Position numbers and translations under genes: made by a program
The notes under the pieces: model-generated
Database searches by the model: none
What the model was told of the DNA's origin: nothing
Seen by the model: only the letters and a program-made list of their open reading frames with translations
In this document: piece by piece, positions 8,284 to 18,400 of the stretch
Numbering within the stretch: the first letter of the stretch is position 1
How the letters are laid out: each line of letters starts with the position of its first letter
Assembly (NCBI GenBank): GCA_963816725.1
Contig: CAWFMC010000008.1
Coordinates: forward strand, 248,001 to 312,000
Direction of reading: 5' to 3'
Source of the DNA: CAVSUB01 sp963816725
GTDB lineage: Bacteria > Acidobacteriota > Vicinamibacteria > Vicinamibacterales > 2-12-FULL-66-21
DNA: 64,000 nt

Positions 8284-9186
8284 ATGACGATGAGTCGCCA
8301 ATCTGACGCGAGGGAGCCCCAGGGAATTGTTGCGCCCGGCTACCGCCTCCCCGCGGCGACCACCGTGGGCGCGGTGCGGCTCCTGATCAGCGATCTCGAC
8401 CGCTCGGTGACGTTCTACGAACGCGTGCTCGGCCTGCGCACGGTCGAGCGTTCCGCCACCGCGGCAGCGCTGGCGCCTCACAACGGCGCGCCGATCCTCA
8501 TCCGGCTGGAGACCGCGCCCGGGCTGCGCGGTATCGGCCGCCGCGGCGCGCTGGGGCTGTTCCACTTCGCGATCCTGCTGCCGGACCGGGCGGCCCTCGG
8601 CCGCTTCGTCGCCCATCTGGCGGCGATCGGGATGGCGGCGGGGATGTCGGATCACCTGGTGAGCGAGGCGATCTACTTGAACGATCCGGACGGCCTCGGA
8701 ATCGAGGTATACGCCGACCGTCCCCGCTCGACTTGGGAATACGCCGACGGTCAGCTGCGGATGACGACCGAGCCGCTCGCGGTCCGCGATCTCGTGGCCG
8801 CCGGCGGCGGGAAGCCCTGGACCGGCATGCCGGACGGCACGGTCATGGGACACATGCACCTCCATGTCGGCGACCTCGCCAGCGCGGAGGCGTTCTTCCA
8901 TCGCGCTCTCGGCTTCGACAAGGTGGTGTGGAACTACCCGGGAGCGCTGTTCCTCTCGGCGGGCGGCTATCACCACCACCTCGGCACCAACACCTGGGCC
9001 CCGGCTATTCCGCCGGCGGCAGATCAGGCACGGCTGCTGTCGTGGGACCTCGTGCTGCCGGCGGAGGCGGACGTCGCCGCCGCGATCGACAGTCTCGAGC
9101 GCAGCGGATACGCGGTGGAGCGTGACGGCGAGCACGCGCGGGTCCGCGACCCCTGGGCCACCACATTCAGGCTCGTTACGCGGTAA
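8284..9186 (+). CDS. VOC-family ring-cleavage dioxygenase (CatE/YfiE-like)
   Basis: 300 residues with two vicinal-oxygen-chelate modules. The first starts at VRLLISDLDRSVTFYERVLG and includes LYLNDPDG-type sequence (here IYLNDPDGLGIEVYADRP), and the second starts at HMHLHVGDLASAEAFFHRAL. Metal ligands are visible as His in LFHFAILLPD and MHLHVGDL and Glu in GIEVYADRP. This arrangement matches catechol-2,3-dioxygenase CatE/YfiE, which opens catechol rings with Fe(II). In Bacillus such genes are induced by quinone or catechol stress under MarR-type control, which fits the operator and neighbour here. Substrate is inferred. Confidence 0.88.
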   Translation: MTMSRQSDAREPQGIVAPGYRLPAATTVGAVRLLISDLDRSVTFYERVLGLRTVERSATAAALAPHNGAPILIRLETAPGLRGIGRRGALGLFHFAILLPDRAALGRFVAHLAAIGMAAGMSDHLVSEAIYLNDPDGLGIEVYADRPRSTWEYADGQLRMTTEPLAVRDLVAAGGGKPWTGMPDGTVMGHMHLHVGDLASAEAFFHRALGFDKVVWNYPGALFLSAGGYHHHLGTNTWAPAIPPAADQARLLSWDLVLPAEADVAAAIDSLERSGYAVERDGEHARVRDPWATTFRLVTR

Positions 9187-9221
9187 GTCAACTCACAAAC
9201 GGTTACTCAGACGAAAGGATC

Positions 9222-9779
9222 ATGACCATGACTGCGACGACTACTCTTACTGGCGCCCGGACGTTCGATGTCGACCCCTCACACTCGGAAGTTACCTTCC
9301 AGGTGCGCCATCTGCTGACGAAGGTCCGCGGCCGCTTCTCGACCTTCACCGGGACGATTCGTTACGACGAGGCGCAGCCGGAGCAGTCCTCCGTCGAGAT
9401 CTCGATCGAGGCGGCGAGCATCGATACCGGCGAAGCGAACCGCGACACCCATCTGCGTTCCGACGATTTCTTCGCCGTCGACAAGTACCCGACGCTCTCC
9501 TTCACGAGCGCCCGGATCGCGCCTGCCGGCAACGCTCGCTTCGACGTGACCGGCGACCTGACGATTCGCGGCGTGACGAAGCGGATCACCGTGCCGGTGT
9601 CGGTGCTGGGCAAGGCGATCGATCCCTGGGGGAACGAGAAGCTGGGGCTCGAGACCGAGTTCACGGTCAATCGCAAGGAGTTCGGCCTGCTCTGGAACGC
9701 GGCCCTCGAGACGGGCGGGTTCCTGGTCGGGGATGACGTGAAGATCGCGCTGTCCCTGCAGGCCGCGGCGCGTAAGTAA
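9222..9779 (+). CDS. YceI-family protein
   Basis: 185 residues with the YceI lipocalin-like barrel signature. The start is FDVDPSHSEVTFQVRHLLTK, followed by the central GEANRDTHLRSDDFFAVDKYPTLSF spread over about residues 66-90, and the end EFGLLWNAALETGGFLVGDD. YceI proteins bind isoprenoid or polyprenyl lipids. This one lacks a signal peptide, so it is probably cytoplasmic. It lies 35 bp behind the dioxygenase on the same strand and may share its MarR control; quinone-like ligands would link the two functions (inference). Confidence 0.93.
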   Translation: MTMTATTTLTGARTFDVDPSHSEVTFQVRHLLTKVRGRFSTFTGTIRYDEAQPEQSSVEISIEAASIDTGEANRDTHLRSDDFFAVDKYPTLSFTSARIAPAGNARFDVTGDLTIRGVTKRITVPVSVLGKAIDPWGNEKLGLETEFTVNRKEFGLLWNAALETGGFLVGDDVKIALSLQAAARK

Positions 9780-9862
9780 GCGGCGGCGGCAGTCTGCCCC
9801 CGGCCGGCCGGTTCCGGTCCGGGGGGCTGCCGGGGTCGAATTCGTCCCGGCTCAAAGTTCGA

Positions 9863-10020
9863 TTGCCGTCGGCGCGGTCACCGTATACTATGTTCGCGCG
9901 CTTTCCTGGGACTGTCGCTCCGCCGGCGCTCACCCGACGACGCTCAGCACTCATCAAAGCCATACGGTCGGCGCAATCTCGCGTCGCGCCGCGCCTATCT
10001 GTATCGCAGGAGTGTTTTCG
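9863..10020 (+). promoter_or_regulatory. Promoter and long 5' leader of the cold-shock gene
   Basis: A -10 box TATACT (9884-9889) with a weak -35 TTGCCG (9863-9868, 15-bp spacing) lies about 130 bp before the start codon, so the mRNA would carry a leader of roughly 125 nt. Long structured leaders are typical of cspA-type mRNAs and control translation with temperature. The gene-free stretch from 9780 also holds a GC-rich imperfect hairpin (about 9793-9827) that may end yceI transcription. Confidence 0.5.
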
Positions 10021-10227
10021 ATGGCAGCTACCAAGGGCACGATCAAGCGGCTGGTAACGGACAAAGGGTTTGGCTTCGTCGCCGCTCAGGACGGCAGCGA
10101 GTACTTCTTCCATCAGTCCGCGTGCGAGGGGGTCCGGTTCGACGACCTCCGCGAAGGGCAGTCGGTGTCGTTCGAAAAGGGCCAGGGGCCAAAGGGGCCG
10201 CGCGCCGAGCATGTGACACTTGCTTAA
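10021..10227 (+). CDS. Cold-shock domain protein (CspA family)
   Basis: 68 residues, a single cold-shock domain. It has RNP1 (KGFGFV at residues 16-21), an RNP2-like FFHQSA, and the usual GTIKRL start and KGPRAEHV end. CspA proteins bind single-stranded RNA and DNA and melt mRNA structure. The ATG at 10021 has a GGAG ribosome site 8 bp upstream; an in-frame GTG at 10012 overlaps that site and is less likely. Confidence 0.95.
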   Translation: MAATKGTIKRLVTDKGFGFVAAQDGSEYFFHQSACEGVRFDDLREGQSVSFEKGQGPKGPRAEHVTLA

Positions 10228-10236
10228 GCGAGCGTA

Positions 10237-10437
10237 ATGCGCGACGTACCGCAAGCGGACGATGCCACCGGCACGCCGACGCATTGTCCGACCTGTCACT
10301 CACCTGACGTGTCGACGGCCAGCAAAGTCGTGAATGCCGCGAGTTACTGGCGCTGCGCTGCTTGCGGAGAAGTCTGGAACGTGGGCCGCCGCCGGGCGGC
10401 CGCGCGTTACGTTCCAGCGCACAGCTTTTACCGATAA
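10237..10437 (+). CDS. Small zinc-ribbon protein
   Basis: 66 residues, with two CxxC pairs (CPTC at about residue 17 and CAAC at about residue 41) 24 residues apart, flanked by Ser/Asp and a WRC-AACGEVWN strand as in zinc-ribbon domains. It starts 10 bp after the cold-shock gene stop and ends before a perfect hairpin, so it is probably co-transcribed with csp. Possibly a nucleic-acid-binding accessory protein; function unknown. Confidence 0.7.
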   Translation: MRDVPQADDATGTPTHCPTCHSPDVSTASKVVNAASYWRCAACGEVWNVGRRRAAARYVPAHSFYR

Positions 10438-10452
10438 TCTTCGTCACGCTTG

Positions 10453-10486
10453 CCGCCACCCGCCCGGATTACCGGGCGGGTGGCGG
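10453..10486 (+). terminator. Perfect 15-bp hairpin after the zinc-ribbon gene
   Basis: CCGCCACCCGCCCGG (10453-10467), loop ATTA, and its exact complement (10472-10486) form a very stable stem just past the 10437 stop. No T-tract follows, so it acts either as a strong stem-only terminator or as an mRNA 3' stabiliser. Confidence 0.75.
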
Positions 10487-10512
10487 GTCTCGGCCAATTC
10501 TTAATTCATTCA

Positions 10513-10568
10513 TTGACAACCGTTGCGCGTATAGATACACTCCGGCCGCTAGCTCTTAATTTATTAAG
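10513..10568 (+). promoter_or_regulatory. blaI-1 promoter and palindromic operator
   Basis: TTGACA (10513-10518), a 17-bp spacer and TACACT (10536-10541) form a good promoter. Just before the start codon lies the inverted repeat CTTAAT-TT-ATTAAG (10555-10568), a plausible BlaI dimer site from which the regulator would repress its own operon. The related sequence TTAATTCATT lies upstream of the -35. Confidence 0.65.
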
Positions 10569-10572
10569 CGCC

Positions 10573-10950
10573 ATGGCCCGGAAACGCTCGCCCACGCTCA
10601 CCGACGGAGAAGCCCGGCTGATGACCGTGCTCTGGGAGCGGAGCTCCGCGACCGTCGCCGACATCGTGGGTGCGCTCGAGCCGCAGGGACCGGTGAACTA
10701 CAGCACCGTCCAGACGCTGCTCCGCATCCTCGAAAAGAAGGGCTACGTTGCGCACCGCAAAGCGGGTCGCGCGTTTGTGTACAGCCCCGTGATCGACCAG
10801 CAACAGGCTCGCCGTCATGCGCTCAGCCACCTGCTGACGCGGCTGTTCAACGGGTCGCCCAGTCTGCTGGTGCTGAACATCCTCGAGCACGAAACGATCG
10901 CGCCCGACGAGTTGAAGCGGTTGAAGCAGCTCCTGGACAAGGGCGAATAG
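10573..10950 (+). CDS. BlaI/MecI/CopY-family repressor (pair 1)
   Basis: 125 residues: a winged-helix DNA-binding domain (LTDGEARLMTVLWERSSATV, YSTVQTLLRILEKKGYVAHR) followed by the helical dimerisation tail ending KRLKQLLDKGE. The length matches BlaI. BlaI repressors are inactivated by proteolysis when the partner M56 sensor is activated. The partner begins 7 bp downstream at 10958. Start ATG 10573 is set by the operator and the canonical N-terminus. Confidence 0.93.
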   Translation: MARKRSPTLTDGEARLMTVLWERSSATVADIVGALEPQGPVNYSTVQTLLRILEKKGYVAHRKAGRAFVYSPVIDQQQARRHALSHLLTRLFNGSPSLLVLNILEHETIAPDELKRLKQLLDKGE

Positions 10951-10957
10951 GAGGACC

Positions 10958-12412
10958 GTGGAGGCGATCGTCAACTGGCTGTGGCAAGGGATGGCGCTCA
11001 CCGCGGTCAGTACACTGGTGCTCCATCGATCGCCCCGGCTGAGCGCCACGACCCGTTATCTGGTCTGGTGGCTGACCCTGGTGCTCGTGCTCGCGCTGCC
11101 GCTGGCGCCGCGATTCGATTGGTTGATCGAGCCCGCGGTCGTGCCGTCGGGCGTCTCACCGCTCACGCCGGTGCCGCTGCCGGATCTGCCGGCCTGGCCG
11201 CTGACCGCCGCCTTCGTCTGCTGGATCGGCTGGGTCGCCGGATCCCTGACGCGCGTGACGATGTCGGTCGTGGCGCTAATCGCGGCGCGCCGCCGGGTGA
11301 GCCCGTTTCCGCCTGAACGCGAGGCCGCCCTCACGCACTGGGCCGCGGTTCGTTCGCACGGCCGCCCCGCGCGCCTGGCTCTCTGCGACCGCATTCCGGC
11401 CGCCGCCGTGTTCGGTCTCGGGCCGGCCATCATCGCCGTTTCGCCGACCATCTGTGCGCGCCTGACAGATGACGAGCTCGATCAGGTGATCCTGCACGAG
11501 TGGGCGCACGTCCAGCGCCGGGATGACTTCAGCCGGCTCGGCCAGATTGGCGTCCGGATCGTCGCCGGCCTGCACCCCGCGGTGTGGTGGATCGGACGAC
11601 GGCTCGAGATCGAGCGCGAGACGGCCTGCGACGACTTCGCGGTGAACGTGACCGGCGCGGCGCGCCGACTGGCCCGTTGCCTCACCAAGCTGGCCGAAGT
11701 GCCGCCCCCGCCGATGGCTGCCCCGCTTGCCCCGGGGCTCGCCTCCTCGCAACTGGCGACCCGCGTGCGGCGCCTGCTGGATCCCGACCGCAACACGTCG
11801 ACCGCGCGCGCCCGCGGCGTGCTCGGACCGATCGCGGCCGCGCTCGTCGCGCTGGCGGCCAGCCTGTCGCAAGTGGAGATCGTCGCCGCGGCATCGCCGC
11901 CGGCTGCCGTCCAGCAGCGTTCCACCACGGCGGACCCCGTCGCGGCCTCGGCCGCTCGAGCCGACGATGGCCGGCCCTCGGGTGTGCCCGCGTCTACCGA
12001 ATCCGCACCGAACGCCGGTCAGTCCTCGTCGTCCGCGGACGCCCCGCCCGAAACTGTGAACCACGCGTCGGCAGAGACGACGCCGCGCGCCGGCGATGTG
12101 CGCGAGCCGATCGCTGCCGGTGACATCTCGGCTCTCGACCGTAGTGAGTGGGCCTTGCCGCGATTGGCGATGCCCGCGCCGAGCGCTCCCGAAACGACTC
12201 CGGCGGTGAGCGAACCATCGATCCCGAATGACGCGCAGGCGCCTTGGGACGCCGCCGCGGACGCCGGGATCGCGATTGGCCGCGGATCTCAGAAAGCCGG
12301 GACGGCCGCCGCCGAGGCCGGCGTCACGATCGGTCACAGCTCCACCAAAGCCGCCGTGGCCACGGCCGGCTTCTTTTCGCGGCTGGGCCGGAAAGTGGGC
12401 GGCGGCTTCTGA
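10958..12412 (+). CDS. M56 (BlaR1-type) membrane metallopeptidase (pair 1)
   Basis: 484 residues from a GTG with a strong AGGAGG site. N-terminal transmembrane helices surround the zinc peptidase core: HEWAH at residues 180-184, with HPAVWWIGRRLEIERETACDD carrying the third ligand. A further hydrophobic segment lies near residue 290 (LGPIAAALVALAASL). In place of a penicillin-sensor domain it has a low-complexity Ser/Ala/Pro tail ending in degenerate repeats (AGIAIGRGSQKAG, AGVTIGHSSTKAA). It should cleave the BlaI repressor encoded upstream in response to an unknown envelope signal. Confidence 0.9.
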   Translation: MEAIVNWLWQGMALTAVSTLVLHRSPRLSATTRYLVWWLTLVLVLALPLAPRFDWLIEPAVVPSGVSPLTPVPLPDLPAWPLTAAFVCWIGWVAGSLTRVTMSVVALIAARRRVSPFPPEREAALTHWAAVRSHGRPARLALCDRIPAAAVFGLGPAIIAVSPTICARLTDDELDQVILHEWAHVQRRDDFSRLGQIGVRIVAGLHPAVWWIGRRLEIERETACDDFAVNVTGAARRLARCLTKLAEVPPPPMAAPLAPGLASSQLATRVRRLLDPDRNTSTARARGVLGPIAAALVALAASLSQVEIVAAASPPAAVQQRSTTADPVAASAARADDGRPSGVPASTESAPNAGQSSSSADAPPETVNHASAETTPRAGDVREPIAAGDISALDRSEWALPRLAMPAPSAPETTPAVSEPSIPNDAQAPWDAAADAGIAIGRGSQKAGTAAAEAGVTIGHSSTKAAVATAGFFSRLGRKVGGGF

Positions 12413-12473
12413 GCGCCGCCCGTGCTTCGCTTCTCGCCGTAACCCGATATTTCCGTTTCCCGCGAGGCTGAAG

Positions 12474-14024
12474 ATGCGCGTACATCTGATCAATCCCAGT
12501 GACATCGCCTTCGGTACGGCTGTGGTCACGCCACGATGGCTGTTCGTCCTCGCGTCAGCGACGCCAGCCAAATATGGCGATCCGGTTCTCGTCGACGAGA
12601 CGCTGGATCCGTTGGATCCGGACACCATTGCCCCCGGCGACGTTGTCGGGATCGGGATCCACACGGGCAACGCCCTGCGTGGCTATAAGGTCGGCAAGAT
12701 CGCGCGGGCCCGCGGCGCCTGGGTGATCTACGGCGGCATCCACTCCACGCTGTTTCCGGACGAGTGCCACGACCGGGGAGAGGCGCACGCGGCGGTGCGC
12801 GGCGACGGCGATCATGTGTGGGGCACGGTGCTCGCAGATTGTGAGGCCGGCAACCCCAAGCGCGTCTACGAAGGAGGCCGGGTCGCCGGGGATTCGTTCG
12901 TATCGGCGCGGTGGGACTTGCTCCAGAGCGACAAGTACATGTGGGGCTCGGTGCAGACCGTCCGCGGCTGCCCGAAGCATTGCTCGTTCTGCTCCGTGTG
13001 GCGCACCGACGGCCAGAAACCGCGCCAGCGCGGCGTCGACGCGGTCGTCGCGGAGGTCGTCGAGCTGCGCAAGCGCGGCTTCCGCTTCATCGTCCTGGCC
13101 GACGACAACTTCTATCCCGTCACCAGCACCGATCTCGCGATGGCGGCGCGCAAGAGCGATCCGCAGCAGCTGGCCAACCTGACCGCGATCCGTCAGGAGC
13201 GTTTCGAGCTGATGGCGCGTCTCGAGCAGCTGCCCGATGACCTGGTGTTCTACACCCAGATCACAATGGAAGCGGCGGAGGACACCGAGTTCCTCGACGC
13301 GATGCGCCGGGCGCACATCCGCGGCGCGCTGGTCGGCATCGAGTCGGTGACGCCGGAGGGGCTCAAGGCGGTCTACAAGGACTTCAACGAGGCCGGAGAC
13401 GCACTCGTCACCCGCTTGCAGCGCTTCCGCAAGCACGGTGTCCACGTCCTCGGCTCGTTCATCTTCGGCCTGCCGACCGACAACCCGGCGACGTTCCCGC
13501 TCACCGCGGCGCTCGCGCAGAGCGCGGGCATCTCGTTCGCGCAGTTCGTGATGCTGCAGCCGCTGCCGGGGACGGTGGATTTCGGCCGGTGGGAGAAGGA
13601 TCCGTCGAGCGCGGTCAGCGTCGAGGGGGTGCCGCTGTCGCGCTACTGGCTCATCCCGTCGAACGATCGCCCCAAAATCTACATGCCGCATCCGACCATG
13701 ACGTCGGATCAGATCCGCGAGGGCACGCAGTCGACGTGGGACGCCTTCTACAGCCTGCCGCTCGTCTGGCAGCGCTCATCGTGCGTCAAGTCGCTGAAGG
13801 CGCGCCTGGCTTTCGTGCTGCTGTCGAAGCTCTATCGGCAGATGTACGCGAACACGGGGATCACGACCGACAGCGCCCGAGTTGCCCGATCGGCAAAACG
13901 GGCCCGGGCAATCGCCAAGCTCGCCCGGCGGCTCTTCGCGGCCAAGCCGATGCCCGACCTCAAGATGCCGGTCGGCAGCGGCACTCCGGTGCGCATGACG
14001 CTGCCGCTGGCGGTGGGGAAGTAA
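12474..14024 (+). CDS. B12-binding domain radical SAM protein
   Basis: 516 residues from ATG 12474 (MRVHLINPSDIAFGTAVV). The N-terminus is a cobalamin-binding Rossmann-like fold (VVGIGIHTGNALRGYKVGK, WVIYGGIHSTLFPDE). The radical SAM cluster motif CPKHCSFC (CX3CX2C) is at about residue 164, followed by the AdoMet-fold signatures VLADDNFYP and GALVGIESVTPEGL. Members of this group carry out methylations or rearrangements on lipids, hopanoids or natural products. It follows the M56 gene by 61 bp but need not be related to it. Reaction unknown. Confidence 0.92.
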   Translation: MRVHLINPSDIAFGTAVVTPRWLFVLASATPAKYGDPVLVDETLDPLDPDTIAPGDVVGIGIHTGNALRGYKVGKIARARGAWVIYGGIHSTLFPDECHDRGEAHAAVRGDGDHVWGTVLADCEAGNPKRVYEGGRVAGDSFVSARWDLLQSDKYMWGSVQTVRGCPKHCSFCSVWRTDGQKPRQRGVDAVVAEVVELRKRGFRFIVLADDNFYPVTSTDLAMAARKSDPQQLANLTAIRQERFELMARLEQLPDDLVFYTQITMEAAEDTEFLDAMRRAHIRGALVGIESVTPEGLKAVYKDFNEAGDALVTRLQRFRKHGVHVLGSFIFGLPTDNPATFPLTAALAQSAGISFAQFVMLQPLPGTVDFGRWEKDPSSAVSVEGVPLSRYWLIPSNDRPKIYMPHPTMTSDQIREGTQSTWDAFYSLPLVWQRSSCVKSLKARLAFVLLSKLYRQMYANTGITTDSARVARSAKRARAIAKLARRLFAAKPMPDLKMPVGSGTPVRMTLPLAVGK

Positions 14025-14032
14025 GAAGAGGA

Positions 14033-14063
14033 GGCTACAGGCTCTGGGCTACAGGCTACGGGC
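14033..14063. repeat. Heptameric tandem repeat, unit GGCTACA
   Basis: GGCTACA, GGCTCTG, GGCTACA, GGCTACG and GGC follow each other with an exact 7-bp period, starting 8 bp after the radical SAM stop codon. Confidence 0.78.
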
Positions 14064-14119
14064 GGATTTATCTTGCGGCACCGGGCTCGAACGGCGGCGA
14101 CAGCCACTAACGTGGAGTC

Positions 14120-14158
14120 CAAGCCTGAAGCCTGAAGCCTGAAGCCTGAAGCCTGAAA
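14120..14158. repeat. Heptameric tandem repeat, unit GAAGCCT
   Basis: Five units in a row (CAAGCCT, then four perfect GAAGCCT) lie between two convergent genes, about 60 bp after the GGCTACA array. The rest of 14025-14199 holds nothing recognisable. Confidence 0.85.
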
Positions 14159-14199
14159 CTCAAGGCCTCATCGCGCGGTCGCAAGCCGCGCGTCCACCC

Positions 14200-15279
14200 C
14201 TACCTGACAAGCTGCCAATAATCCCGGTAGCGTCCGTGCGCGACCCCATCGAGCAGATCGGGCACCGCCTGCGTCTGGGAGACGCTGCCGCCGCCGTACC
14301 CGAAGACACTCCGGATGATCAGCGCGCGATCGCTGTGCGGGATGTGCGACAGGTTGGCCATGAAGCGATCGAACGTCCCCTCCCGGAATAGATAGAACTC
14401 CACATTCGACGCATAGAACAGCGACAGCGTCTCGTCGTGCTCGCGCAGCCAGCGGCCGATGCCCACGAGCGCGGTGGGCCCGGTGAGATTGCCGACCACG
14501 GGAATCACGCGGTCGTGCGCCTGGAGGTCCTTGAGGAACTGGAACCCCTCCTCGGACGCGAGATAGTTCTGCTGACGCTGACCGCTGTCGCCCGCGAGCA
14601 GCAGATCGCGCAGCGTCGGATAGTAGGACTGCGGGCCCCGTCCGTAACTCTGGAAGCGCAGTCCGAGCCCCGCTTCGATGAAGCGGCGATGAAAGCGATC
14701 GATCGTCTCCCGGTCGGCGTCGCCGAGCGCGAGGCCAAATGAAGCGATCGTCGACGTCACCCGTGCCCGCAGCGCGTTGACGGCGGCGGCGTCCGGAACG
14801 GCGGCCTGATCGACGTACGCGGCGATCGCCTCGATGTTTCGGTTCCGCCAGCTCTCGAGTGCCGGCGGGACCGGCCGCCCGCAGAGCAGCGACAGGTATT
14901 CGACGCGGGTCCGCGCCAGCGAGAAGAGCGCCTTGAACAGCAGGTGCAGCAGCAGGTTGTCGCGGCGGACGTCGACGATGAAGGCGACGGCCGGCCGGGA
15001 CGCGGCGATATACGAGAAGTTCTGGTCGGGGCCGACGCCGATGTACGCGCCGCCGCGGAGCCCGGCCCGATCGATGTCGGACAGGACCGTCAGGTAGCTC
15101 TGTTCGTTGGAGATCAGATTGTCGGTATCGAAGTAGCCGTTGGGCTCCGACAGCGCGGTGATGACGCCGGCGAAGGTCGCCCGCGACGCGGCGGGCGACT
15201 GCGCGTCGCTGCCGCACACCGAGACCGCGGCGATGGCGGCGGCGACGGCGAGACGACGGAGGGACGCGATGAGCACCAT
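14200..15279 (-). CDS. Conserved exported protein of unknown function (resembles LIC_10091 family)
   Basis: 359 residues from ATG 15279 (MVLIASLRRLAVAAAIAAVS), which gives a signal peptide ending near SDAQS; an ATG five codons earlier is possible. The conserved core contains YFDTDNLISNEQSYL, YIGVGPDQNFSYIAASRPA and FIVDVRRDNLLLHLLFKALF. It looks like a class I methyltransferase-like fold, with a glycine-containing nucleotide loop followed by an acidic strand end (VDVR). The pattern recalls acidobacterial proteins annotated as LIC_10091 family; I recall this family name but cannot verify it. The C-terminus keeps VGIGRWLREHDETLSLFYAS. Function not established. Confidence 0.72.
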   Translation of the reverse strand: MVLIASLRRLAVAAAIAAVSVCGSDAQSPAASRATFAGVITALSEPNGYFDTDNLISNEQSYLTVLSDIDRAGLRGGAYIGVGPDQNFSYIAASRPAVAFIVDVRRDNLLLHLLFKALFSLARTRVEYLSLLCGRPVPPALESWRNRNIEAIAAYVDQAAVPDAAAVNALRARVTSTIASFGLALGDADRETIDRFHRRFIEAGLGLRFQSYGRGPQSYYPTLRDLLLAGDSGQRQQNYLASEEGFQFLKDLQAHDRVIPVVGNLTGPTALVGIGRWLREHDETLSLFYASNVEFYLFREGTFDRFMANLSHIPHSDRALIIRSVFGYGGGSVSQTQAVPDLLDGVAHGRYRDYWQLVR

Positions 15280-15400
15280 GCCTGCTGCTGGCATTCTGTG
15301 CCGGCGACCGGGGGCACGCAAGCGGTGTGAGGCGCGCCTCCCGCGGCACCACGTCGTCCCTCGAACCCAGACACGGCAGAGGCGCGGCCCGGCACGGGCG

Positions 15401-18400
15401 TCAGCCCTCCGAGGCCCGACCCGCAGGTGCACGATCGCCCGCCTGACCGCGCCGCCAGTCTGCCAGCACCTGCAGCAGGGCGTCATCGTCAATGGGCTTG
15501 GTGAAGTGGTGATCGAATCCGGCCTCGCGGCTGCGTTCCCGGTCCTGCTCCTGTCCCCAGCCGGTCTGCGCCACGATCAGCGTGTCCCGGCACCAGCGGC
15601 GCCCGCGCAGGCGCCGGCAGACCTCGTAGCCGTTCAACCCCGGCAGCCCGATGTCGAGAAGGATCGCGTCGGGCCGCTCGGCGTCGGCGACCTCGATCGC
15701 GGCCAGGCCGTCGAACGCGGTGAACACGGTGTTCCCGCACGCCTCGAGCAGCGCCCGCAGCATCTCCGCGGAGTCCTGGTTGTCGTCGACCACCAGCAGG
15801 CGCAGCCCGGCTGGCGCGGCGAGGGGATGCGGCGCGGTCCTCTCGGTCCCTGACGTGGCCTGCGACGGCGCTCCGAGCGGAAGCCGCACCACGAACTCGC
15901 TGCCCTGGCCGGCGCCCGCGCTGTGCGCTTCGACGCTGCCGTGGTGCATCTCGAGGAGCCGGTGCACGAGGGTCAGGCCGATCCCCAGTCCGCCGTCGGG
16001 CCGATCGATCGCGGGATCCGCCTGGTAGAACATCTCGAACAGCCGCGGCAGTTGTTCGGGGGGGACGCCGACGCCCGAATCGCGGACCCGCACCACCGCC
16101 GTGGCGCCGTCACGTTCGGCGGTCACCGCGATCGATCCGCCCCGCGGCGTGTACTTCGCGGCGTTGTTCAGCAGGTTCGAGAACACCTGCGTAATACGCA
16201 CGACATCGCATTCAGCCGGCAGCGGCTCCGGCGTGATGCGAACCGTCAGCTGGTGCTCGTGCCGTTCCAGCTCGGGCCGCGCCGCCTCGATGACGCTCAT
16301 GATGATCGTCGACAACTCGACCGGCTCCGTGCGCAGCGTCAGCCGGTCGCGGGTGATACGCGACACGTCCAGCAAGTCGTCGACCAGGCGCGTCAGGTGC
16401 TCGACCTGCCGATCGATCACCATCCGCAGCTGCGACAGCTCCGGGTCGTCCTGCTCACGCCGGCTCAGGAGCGTGACGGCGATGCGCATCGGGCTGAGCG
16501 GATTGCGCAGCTCGTGGGCGAGCGTAGCCAGGAACTCGTCCTTCCGGCGATCGGCATCCTTGAGGGCGGCGGCAGCAAGGGTGATGTCGTGAGTGTCCGC
16601 GAACGTGCCGATCCAGCGGGTTTCGCCGGCGCTGGTGATCGGCACCGCGCGGCTGGTGTGCCAGCGATACTCGCCGTCGTGGCGCTGCAGGCGGAAGTCG
16701 GCGGTGAACGGCTGGCCTGAATCGAGCGCCTCGTGCCAGGCGGCGAGCGCCCGCTCACGATCGTCGGGGTGCATCCGCTCGATCCACGCGAACCGTTCCG
16801 GACCGTCCGGGTCGGCGCCCGTGTAGGTGTACCACGCCGAGTTGACGTAGGTCGCCACCCCGTCAGGGCCGGTGCGATAGACGACGTAGGGCATCGCCTC
16901 GGCGAGGGCGCGATATTGCGCCTCGCTTTCGACCAGCGCCGCGTGCGCCCGCGTGCGTGCGGTGATGTCCTGCGCGGCGCCGATCACCCGGACCGGTCCG
17001 CGGCCGTCCGGCAAGTCGCCCATGACCAGTCGGCCGCGCCAGGCGAGCCAGCGCTGGCGGCGATCGGCGCGAATGATGCGCACCTCGGATCCGAAGGCCC
17101 CGTCGCTGCCGGGCGCCGCGGCCGCGGCGAACTGCACCAGCGCCGCCTCGCGGTCGTCGGGATGCAGGAACGCGAGAAACCCGTCGACGGTCGTCTCGGT
17201 GCCCGGTGGGAGGCCGGCAATGTCACAGAGTTGCGGCGAGTATCGCGCCACATCCGCGACCAGATCGATGTCGAAGGTCCCGACCCCACCCGCCTCGTTG
17301 GCCATCCGCAGGCGGGCCTCGCTGTCCTGCAGCGACCGCGCCAGCTGATCCCGCGACATCGCCGCGCCGACCAGATCGCAGACCGTCTGCATCAGCGCGA
17401 TCTCGTCCAGCTCGAATGCCGCGCGGGCGGTGGTGGCGAAGGAGGCCGTGGCGATCACCTCGCCGCCGGCGCGCAGCGGGAATCCGGCATAGGCGCGGGC
17501 CCCGAGCGCCCGCAGGTCCGCGGCGCCGGATAGGTCGCTGGTATCCAGGTGATTGATCACCAATGGCTCACCGCTCTGCGCCATGCGCCCGTGCAGATCG
17601 TCCCCGGTGTGGATCGTCGACAGCGATCGACGGACGTGGTCCGGCACGCCGATGCTGGAGATCAACCGCAGCACGCCCGGTTCGGTGGTCCGGTAATGGA
17701 AGTGGATCTCGGCCCGCAGCGTGCGGGCGACGTTGGCGAAGACCTCGGATCGGGTCTCGTCCGTGTCGGTCGTTTCGAGCGCCGTGCCGCGCAGCACCAG
17801 CAGCGACGCGGTGGTCGAAAGCAGCCGCAGCCGATCGTTGCGGATCCGGAGCGCGGCCTCGGCGTGGGTAGCCTCGGTGATGTCGATCGCCGCGCAGGTG
17901 ACGCCGCTGATCTGCCCGTGCTCGTCCCGCGTGGGGCGCACCAGGAGATCGAAGACCCGCTCGACGCCGCGCTGGAGGACGCGGACCTCCTCACGGCGTC
18001 CCTCACCGGTCCCGAGCACATGACGGGTGATCGCTTCGGTCACGTCGGCGTCGGCCCGCCGTTCGAACAGGTCGCGGTCACGCTTGCCGATCACGGCGGC
18101 CGGGTCGTGACCCAGCAGAGGGTTGTAGATCCAGGTGTAGCGCAGGTCGCGATCCTGATTGAAGACCACGACCGGCGAGGCCTCGAGCGCGGTCTGAAAC
18201 CGATCGGTCAGCACCCGCAGCCGCTGCTCGCTGTCACGAAGCGCTTCTTCCGCGGACCGCCGCTCGGTGATGTCGACGACCACCCCGGTCACGCGGGCCG
18301 CATGCCGTTGCGGGCCCTCGCCGTTGAACGCCGTCCGGCTCTTGACCAGGACCCAGCGGACGGTGCCGTCCGGCCGCACGACCCGGTGCTCGTCCTCGAA